This document shows positions 15,064-19,511 of a stretch of 19,511 nt of DNA, piece by piece. The notes under the pieces were generated by a model. That model had not been told where the DNA came from, searched no databases, and worked only from the letters and a program-made list of their open reading frames with translations. The DNA is from Chloroflexota bacterium (GTDB lineage Bacteria > Chloroflexota > Anaerolineae > Ardenticatenales > Ardenticatenaceae), in contig DOUV01000541.1 in NCBI GenBank assembly GCA_003520455.1, forward strand, positions 1 through 19,511, in the 5' to 3' direction. The position numbers were made by a program, and so were the translations under genes. Position 1 is the first letter of the stretch, and the number at the start of each line of letters is the position of its first letter.

Positions 15064-16230
15064 ATGAGCCAGAAGAGCGGGCCTGTTGTCGAGCTGTTAC
15101 AGCGGCTCATCCGCATTCCTTCGCCGAACCCGCCGGGCGATTGCCGTCCGATCGCGGCCTTCTGCGAGCAGTATCTGCTGGCGGCGGGCTTTCAAGTAAC
15201 ATGCGTCGCGCCGGATGACCGTGCATGGAGCGTCGTCGCGACGGCGGGTCGGAGCGATGGCCCCTCGATTATGTACCACGCGCATATCGATACTGTCCCG
15301 CTGGGGCAGAACGCGCGCTGGCACTTCGACCCTTTTGGGGGTGAAATCGTCGATGGCCGCATCTACGGCCTGGGCAGCATTGATGATAAGGCGCCCCTCG
15401 CCGCGATGCTCGCCGTGGCGGCCCGCCTCAAAGACTGCCTGCACCGATTGAAGGGACAACTGGTGGTGGTCGGTGCGGCGGAGGAGGAGGTCGGTGGGCA
15501 ACTCGGAACGAAATGGCTCGCGGAGAATGGCTATCTTCCGCCCTGTGATTTCGTGGTCGTCGGGGAACAGACGCACAACCGGGTCGCCATAGCGAATAAA
15601 GGGGTCTTACGCGCCACGTTCCGGGTCAGTGGCCGAACGGCCCACGCGACCAACCCGGCCCGAGGCTCCAATGCGATCAACGGTATGGCCCACCTGATTC
15701 TCGACCTGGAGCGCTACGGGCGTGATACGCTCGACCGGCGGCGGCATCCGCTGCTGGGCACGGCCAGCATCAACGTGGGCGTCATCGAGGGAGGCGTCAG
15801 CGCGAACGTAGTTCCCGACGCCTGCCTGATTCGTGTTGACAGGCGCACGCTGCCGGGAGAGGATCCCGAGACGGTCATGGCGGAACTCCAGGCAATCGCA
15901 GCGGCCCGGCAGGCAGCCGACCTGGAGCGCGCCTACACTGTAGGCGATTTCCAGGTCAGCAACTGGTTCCAGACGGCGGCGGACGACCCCTTTACCCGGC
16001 GCTTCCTTCAGATCAGCGCCGAGGAAACCGGCGCACCCGCCGAACCGGTTGGCTATCTTCCTGGCAGCGATGCCAAGCATCTCACCGGCGTCGCGCGGCG
16101 AGGCATGATTGTCTTTGGCCCAGGCACCTATGAGCGGGCGCATTCGGCCGACGAGTACACCGAGATTGCGGAGTTGGAGATAACCTACCGCGTCCTACAA
16201 CGCTTTGCTGACGAGGTGCTGCTGGGATGA
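15064..16230 (+). CDS. M20-family peptidase/deacylase, ArgE/DapE type
   Basis: A 388-residue M20 dizinc hydrolase of the ArgE/DapE/acetyl-lysine deacetylase branch, cytoplasmic, cleaving N-acyl or peptide bonds. Residues seen are His74 and Asp76 (YHAHIDT), bridging Asp107 (LGSIDDKA), the Glu pair 141-142 (AAEEEVGG), Glu168 (VVGEQT), and a C-terminal metal His in YERAHSADEY. The lid domain includes VSGRTAHATNPARGSNAI. GTG 15052 is an alternative start adding four residues. ATG 15064 has GGTGAG 7 bases upstream and lies four bases after the aminotransferase stop, so I prefer it. It differs from the other M20 protein in the window, so the locus has two distinct amidohydrolases of this fold. Confidence 0.93.
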   Translation: MSQKSGPVVELLQRLIRIPSPNPPGDCRPIAAFCEQYLLAAGFQVTCVAPDDRAWSVVATAGRSDGPSIMYHAHIDTVPLGQNARWHFDPFGGEIVDGRIYGLGSIDDKAPLAAMLAVAARLKDCLHRLKGQLVVVGAAEEEVGGQLGTKWLAENGYLPPCDFVVVGEQTHNRVAIANKGVLRATFRVSGRTAHATNPARGSNAINGMAHLILDLERYGRDTLDRRRHPLLGTASINVGVIEGGVSANVVPDACLIRVDRRTLPGEDPETVMAELQAIAAARQAADLERAYTVGDFQVSNWFQTAADDPFTRRFLQISAEETGAPAEPVGYLPGSDAKHLTGVARRGMIVFGPGTYERAHSADEYTEIAELEITYRVLQRFADEVLLG

Positions 16231-16304
16231 CAGGCGGCACCGCCTCCAGGCGGGCTCGCTCCAGACGGCGCCCCGCGCGCCTTTCATGAAGGGTGGAACA
16301 TACC

Positions 16305-17687
16305 GTGCTGGATAGCGCGATCAAGGGCGGAACTGTCGTCAACGAAGGCCATACCTTCCAGGCGGATGTTGGTATTGAAGGTGACAAGATTGCACTCGTC
16401 GCGCCGGCAGGAAGCCTGCCAGCGGCCCGCTCCGAGATCCCGGCCGAGGGGCTCCTGGTGCTCCCGGGGGCGATTGACATCCATTTTCACGTCCGCGCCC
16501 CCAGCCATCCCGAGCGCGGGACCTTCCTCACAGAGACGCAAGCGGCGGCGGCCGGTGGTGTGACGACGGTACTGGAGATGCCCATCAGTTCGCCCTGTTG
16601 CGCCCGGCGTGCGGTCCTGGAAAACCGGAAGGCGCTCGGAGAACGCGAGGCCTTCGTCAACTTTGGCCTCTACGGCGCCCCTGGCCTCCTCGACCGGGAC
16701 GAGATCCTCAGGATGGCCGAGGCAGGCGCCTGTGGCTTCAAGATCTTCACCCACGGTATTCCCCCCGGCCGCGAAGACGAATTCCTCGGCCTTTGCCTGC
16801 CCGACGAGCAGGATATGTTCACGGCACTCGAACTGATCCGGGAAACCGGCCTGCTCACCTCATTTCACGCCGAGAACGAACGCCTGATTCGCCTGTTCGC
16901 CGGCCGAATTGCCCGCACCGGGCGCAAAGACGCCGCGGCGTTCCACCAGAGCCGCCCGCCGGTGATCGAGGCGATGAGCGTCTCGCAACTGGTCGTCCTC
17001 TGTGAGGCTGTGAACACGCACGTACACATTGCGCACGTCTCGGCTGCGTGGTCCCTCCGCATTCTTCGGGAAGCGCAGGGAAGGGGCCTCCCCCTGACAG
17101 CGGAAACTTGCCCCCACTATCTGCTCTTTACATCGGCCGACATGGACAGGCACGGCCCCTTCGCACTCATCAAGCCCCCGATGCGCACTCCGGCCGATCG
17201 GGACGCACTCTGGCGGGGGCTCCTGGAGGGCACCCTGGTGGCCGTCGCCACCGACCACAGCCCCTTCACGCTGGCCGAAAAAGAACGCGGGCTGGACGAC
17301 ATCTGGCAGGCCCCCATCGGAGCGCCGGGCATCGAGGCCCTGGTGCCCTTCGTCATGACGGAAGCCTTGACCGGCCGGATCACTCTTCAAGATGCAGTGA
17401 GGTTCATCAGCGCTCAGCCCGCTCGGCTGTTCAAGTTGTACCCGCGGAAAGGTGTTGTGCAGCCAGGTGCCGACGCCGATTTGCTGCTCTACGATCCGCG
17501 TGAGGCCGGCACCATCGACAGTCGCCGCTGGTTTACCAAAGCAAAGGCGATTGATCGGATCTACCACGGGCTCCCCGTTCGCGGGAGAGTCCACGCCTTG
17601 CTTGTCAACGGGTCCGTGGTCTTCGCAGACGGTCAGATCGTTGCAAAACCCGGCGTGGGCCGCTTCGTCCGCCCTGCCGCCCCGTGA
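16305..17687 (+). CDS. Cyclic amidohydrolase (hydantoinase/allantoinase/dihydroorotase family)
   Basis: A 460-residue TIM-barrel metalloenzyme that opens or closes cyclic amides such as hydantoins, dihydropyrimidines or allantoin. The dinuclear site is complete: His60 and His62 (DIHFHVRAP), carboxylated Lys146 (ACGFKIFTHG), His188 (SFHAEN), His244 (HIAHVS) and Asp317 (ATDHSP). AETCPHYL near 266-273 is typical of allantoinase and dihydroorotase. The start is probably GTG 16305, with AAGGGTGG 10 bases upstream and an N-terminus (MLDSAIKGGTVV) like its relatives; GTG 16293 would add four residues. It lies 74 bases after the second M20 gene. With no pyrimidine synthesis genes around, a catabolic role is likelier. 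The exact ring substrate is unknown. Confidence 0.92.
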   Translation: MLDSAIKGGTVVNEGHTFQADVGIEGDKIALVAPAGSLPAARSEIPAEGLLVLPGAIDIHFHVRAPSHPERGTFLTETQAAAAGGVTTVLEMPISSPCCARRAVLENRKALGEREAFVNFGLYGAPGLLDRDEILRMAEAGACGFKIFTHGIPPGREDEFLGLCLPDEQDMFTALELIRETGLLTSFHAENERLIRLFAGRIARTGRKDAAAFHQSRPPVIEAMSVSQLVVLCEAVNTHVHIAHVSAAWSLRILREAQGRGLPLTAETCPHYLLFTSADMDRHGPFALIKPPMRTPADRDALWRGLLEGTLVAVATDHSPFTLAEKERGLDDIWQAPIGAPGIEALVPFVMTEALTGRITLQDAVRFISAQPARLFKLYPRKGVVQPGADADLLLYDPREAGTIDSRRWFTKAKAIDRIYHGLPVRGRVHALLVNGSVVFADGQIVAKPGVGRFVRPAAP

Positions 17688-17978
17688 CACCATGGTGGGA
17701 AAGTGAGACCGCCGATTGAGCTCACGATGCAGTCGTGCTTTCGGACCAGGACCTGGCGCCGTGGGTTCCAGCCGGGCGCCATGCCTCGCTGGCTACCAAG
17801 CCCCGGATGGCGGCCCGGGTCGCGATCCTCGGGCGGCCTGCCGGGGGTCGGCGGGGAACTGAGATGAAACGCGGGCTGCGGAAGAACAAAGGATGAATGG
17901 GGAACGCTTATCCCTTTGTCCCTGGCGAAAATGCTGCTGACTTTCGTGCATCCCAGCACTGCAAAGGAACAGGGAACC
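17688..17978. other. Intergenic region with inverted repeats before the hydroxyacid dehydrogenase
   Basis: This 291-base gap has no protein-like frame. It includes TGGCGCC/GGCGCCA with a 14-base spacer at about 17755-17782 and CCCGG-rich palindromes around 17803-17850. ACAAAGG (17886-17892) and CCTTTGT (17913-17919) form an inverted repeat about 60 bases before ATG 17979, which could be an operator. I found no convincing -35/-10 pair. Confidence 0.35.
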
Positions 17979-19016
17979 ATGGCACGCTCGGACGGTAAGA
18001 CCGGTTGGCAAATTCTGATCGCCGACCCCGAGTACACAACGGCGGTGGCGGAACTGGCGCCGCGCTTTGAAACGCTGCGCCTGGTCTGCCCGGCTGACGA
18101 GGAGGGGGCACTCGCGCTCGCGTCAAGCGAGATTGATGGCCTGGTCACTCAGGCAGGGCCTGTCGATCGTGCCCTACTTGAAGCTCTTCCCGGCGCACGC
18201 GTCGTCCTCAAACTTGGCCGTAACTACGAGAACGTAGACGCCGCCGCCGTGCGCGAGCGCGACTTGATCTTCGCCTCGGTGCCGCGTAAGGGGCCGAACT
18301 GCGTGGCGGAACTGGCGCTCACGCTGATCCTGGCACTCAGCAAGGACTTGTTGATCTCGCATGAGAGTGTCGCGGAGGGCGACTACCGCCTGCGAGGGCT
18401 GCGCCCCACCCAGACCTCCCAGTCGAAGATCGCTTTTCACTGGATGCACAACACCCGCGTGCATGAAGTGCGCGGCAAGGTGCTCGGGATCGTCGGCATG
18501 GGTGAGATCGGCTGCGAGCTGGCCCGGCGCGCCGACATCCTGGGCATGTGCACGGTCTACTACAAGCGCCGCCCATTGTCGCCGGAACTGGAACGCCACT
18601 TCAACGCCGAATACCGCGGTCTCGACGCCTTGCTGCAGGAGAGCGACTATATCTGCCTCGCCGTGCCACACACTCCCGATACCGAGAGGATGATCGGCCG
18701 CGAGCAACTGGCGCTCATGAAGGAGAGCGCCTACCTCATCAATGTCTGTCGCGGCGGCGTGGTCGATGAAGAGGCGCTCATCGCCGCCCTGGCCGCCAAC
18801 CAGATCGCCGGTGCCGGGCTCGACGTCTTCACCCTGGAACCGCTACCGGCCGGGAGCCCGCTCTGCCAGATGGATAACGTCATTCTCACGCCCCATATCG
18901 GTGGGGGTACAGGGACGACCAGGGCGCTCGAACTCGGTGAGGCGTTAGAGGAGATGGCACGTATTCTGTCGGGCGAGCCGCCCCAGAACGACCTGCGCCC
19001 CGGGGCGGGGGGATGA
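17979..19016 (+). CDS. D-2-hydroxyacid dehydrogenase family protein
   Basis: A 345-residue NAD(P)-dependent dehydrogenase related to D-3-phosphoglycerate, glyoxylate/hydroxypyruvate and phosphite dehydrogenases. It interconverts a 2-keto acid and a D-2-hydroxy acid. The Rossmann core is VLGIVGMGEIG (GxGxxG at 173-178). The catalytic triad is Arg258 (NVCRGGVVDEEAL), Glu287 (DVFTLEPLP) and His306 (TPHIGGG). After the second Rossmann strand the text is VYYKRRPL, with Lys-Arg-Arg where NAD-specific members usually have Asp, which suggests NADPH use. A stretch near 136-160 (RLRGLRPTQTS to FHWMHNTRV) is longer than usual. AAAGGAA supports ATG 17979 over an upstream in-frame TTG. It directly abuts a transposase remnant on its right. 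It is separated from the main run by 291 bases and may have its own promoter. Confidence 0.93.
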   Translation: MARSDGKTGWQILIADPEYTTAVAELAPRFETLRLVCPADEEGALALASSEIDGLVTQAGPVDRALLEALPGARVVLKLGRNYENVDAAAVRERDLIFASVPRKGPNCVAELALTLILALSKDLLISHESVAEGDYRLRGLRPTQTSQSKIAFHWMHNTRVHEVRGKVLGIVGMGEIGCELARRADILGMCTVYYKRRPLSPELERHFNAEYRGLDALLQESDYICLAVPHTPDTERMIGREQLALMKESAYLINVCRGGVVDEEALIAALAANQIAGAGLDVFTLEPLPAGSPLCQMDNVILTPHIGGGTGTTRALELGEALEEMARILSGEPPQNDLRPGAGG

Positions 19017-19320
19017 TCCCTGTCGATACCGGGAGGAAAGAGCCGATTCGCCCCTTTCAGAATAGCGGCCGGGTGTCGTGTGCTGCGGCTTCCCAGGTCT
19101 ATCTCCGCGCCTTCCCGCTGATGCCCTGGGCAAAGCCTGCCTTGCGGCATTTACGAGGTCCAGACCAACCGGGCTGTGTGGCCGTCGGCCAATCGCCAGA
19201 CCCGCCCGAGTTCGCCGCAGATGCCCTTGCCGGGTGGTGGCGGCACTTTGGGCTGCATCACGTTCCCCTTACGCCCGAGTTGCTGATCCTGGCCGAGTGG
19301 CTGCGACACGTGCACGAGTG
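19010..19320 (+). pseudogene. Frameshifted transposase remnant, ISAzo13-like
   Basis: Fragments in three frames follow the order of an ISAzo13/Rhodopirellula-type DDE transposase as I remember it. They are VDTGRKEPIRPFQNSGR (from about 19022), VYLRAF then PADALGKA (to about 19136), GIYEVQTNRA (19146-19175), and CVAVGQSPDPPEFAADALAG with WWRHFG and LLILA (to about 19290). Each step needs a one-base shift, consistent with several single-base deletions. The N-terminal part and the DDE region beyond LLILA are missing. An open frame of 103 codons at 19013-19324 exists but mixes these shifted pieces. It is a decayed insertion at the cluster edge. Family identification is from memory. Confidence 0.55.
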
Positions 19321-19340
19321 CTGAATGGCGTGTTTCTCCG

Positions 19341-19511
19341 TTAGAGAACGCGGCTGTGGAGGGTGGTCAGGCCAACCTTGACCGCGATGATGACCAGGAG
19401 CGCCAGCAGGGCCGGCCGCTCATTCGCGACGAGCGGCAGCGCCCGGCCGCTGACGCCCGCGCCGATCACCACCAGCGCGACGATGCCAGGTGCGTAGCCC
19501 ACGATACTGAG
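19341..19511 (-). CDS. C-terminal end of a predicted membrane protein (partial)
   Basis: Read on the minus strand from the right edge, a frame continues in from outside the window for 56 codons and stops with TAA at 19341-19343. The text is strongly hydrophobic (SIVGYAPGIVALVVIGAGV, then PALLALLVIIAVKVGLTTLH), enough for two membrane segments, and ends SRVL. Third codon positions are almost all G or C, as in the coding genes here, which supports real coding. It has no start in the window. It converges on the + strand genes. The family is not recognisable from so little sequence. Confidence 0.6.
   Translation of the reverse strand, partial: LSIVGYAPGIVALVVIGAGVSGRALPLVANERPALLALLVIIAVKVGLTTLHSRVL

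Noticed and set aside
16305..17687. Firm call of PyrC dihydroorotase or AllB allantoinase
   Set aside because: Metal residues are shared by the whole superfamily and the substrate cannot be read by eye.
17916..17978. TTG start for the hydroxyacid dehydrogenase
   Set aside because: No ribosome site is seen before it, and the extra residues do not resemble the family. ATG 17979 has a good site.
19013..19324. Intact 103-residue gene overlapping the dehydrogenase stop
   Set aside because: The frame mixes shifted pieces of a transposase; better explained as a pseudogene.

Overview
The window looks like a GC-rich chromosomal segment of an uncultured bacterium, most likely from the Chloroflexota. 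The main taxonomic hint is the solute-binding lipoprotein at 1903-3615. Its mature N-terminus carries a TVIVEK-type tandem linker followed by VTATPG, a style I associate with Chloroflexota transport lipoproteins. This is inference; no marker gene is present.

Layout. Positions 1-276 hold GC-rich direct and inverted repeats. Positions 277-668 are non-coding with one good sigma70-like promoter. Fourteen substantially complete genes then run on the + strand: a DegT/DnrJ-type aminotransferase (669-1817), a family 5 peptide/nickel-type binding lipoprotein (1903-3615), two DppB/DppC-type permeases (3705-5529), two tandem DUF4438-like proteins (5566-7337), a short-chain dehydrogenase (7347-8213) and a VOC metalloprotein resembling methylmalonyl-CoA epimerase (8274-8732). 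A non-coding block of five tandem twin-hairpin repeats follows (8781-9242). After it come an Ldh_2-type dehydrogenase (9266-10360), a NicX/COG2309-like protein (10588-11625), an M20 peptidase (11622-12704), two class I/II aminotransferase-fold proteins (12721-15059), a second M20 peptidase (15064-16230), a hydantoinase/allantoinase-type cyclic amidohydrolase (16305-17687) and a D-2-hydroxyacid dehydrogenase (17979-19016). The right edge holds a frameshifted transposase remnant (about 19010-19320) and the C-terminal end of a minus-strand membrane protein (19341-19511).

How it may work together (inference). Close spacing and ATGA overlaps suggest a catabolic locus. A Dpp-like importer, whose ATPases are not in the window, would bring in an amide, peptide-like or ureide-like compound. 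The cyclic amidohydrolase and two M20 enzymes would hydrolyse amide bonds, aminotransferase activity would move nitrogen, and three dehydrogenases would process the resulting keto or hydroxy acids. The enzyme classes resemble ureide/hydantoin degradation (AllB, AllC and AllD classes) without matching a named pathway.

The most unusual points are these. One aminotransferase-fold protein has Trp in place of the PLP-binding Lys and sits next to an apparently active paralogue that lacks the conserved cross-subunit Tyr, a possible obligate heterodimer. There is a tandem DUF4438 pair with one divergent member. The Ldh_2 and NicX-like enzymes show substitutions at positions expected to be catalytic. 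The twin-hairpin tandem repeats lie directly before the Ldh_2 gene.
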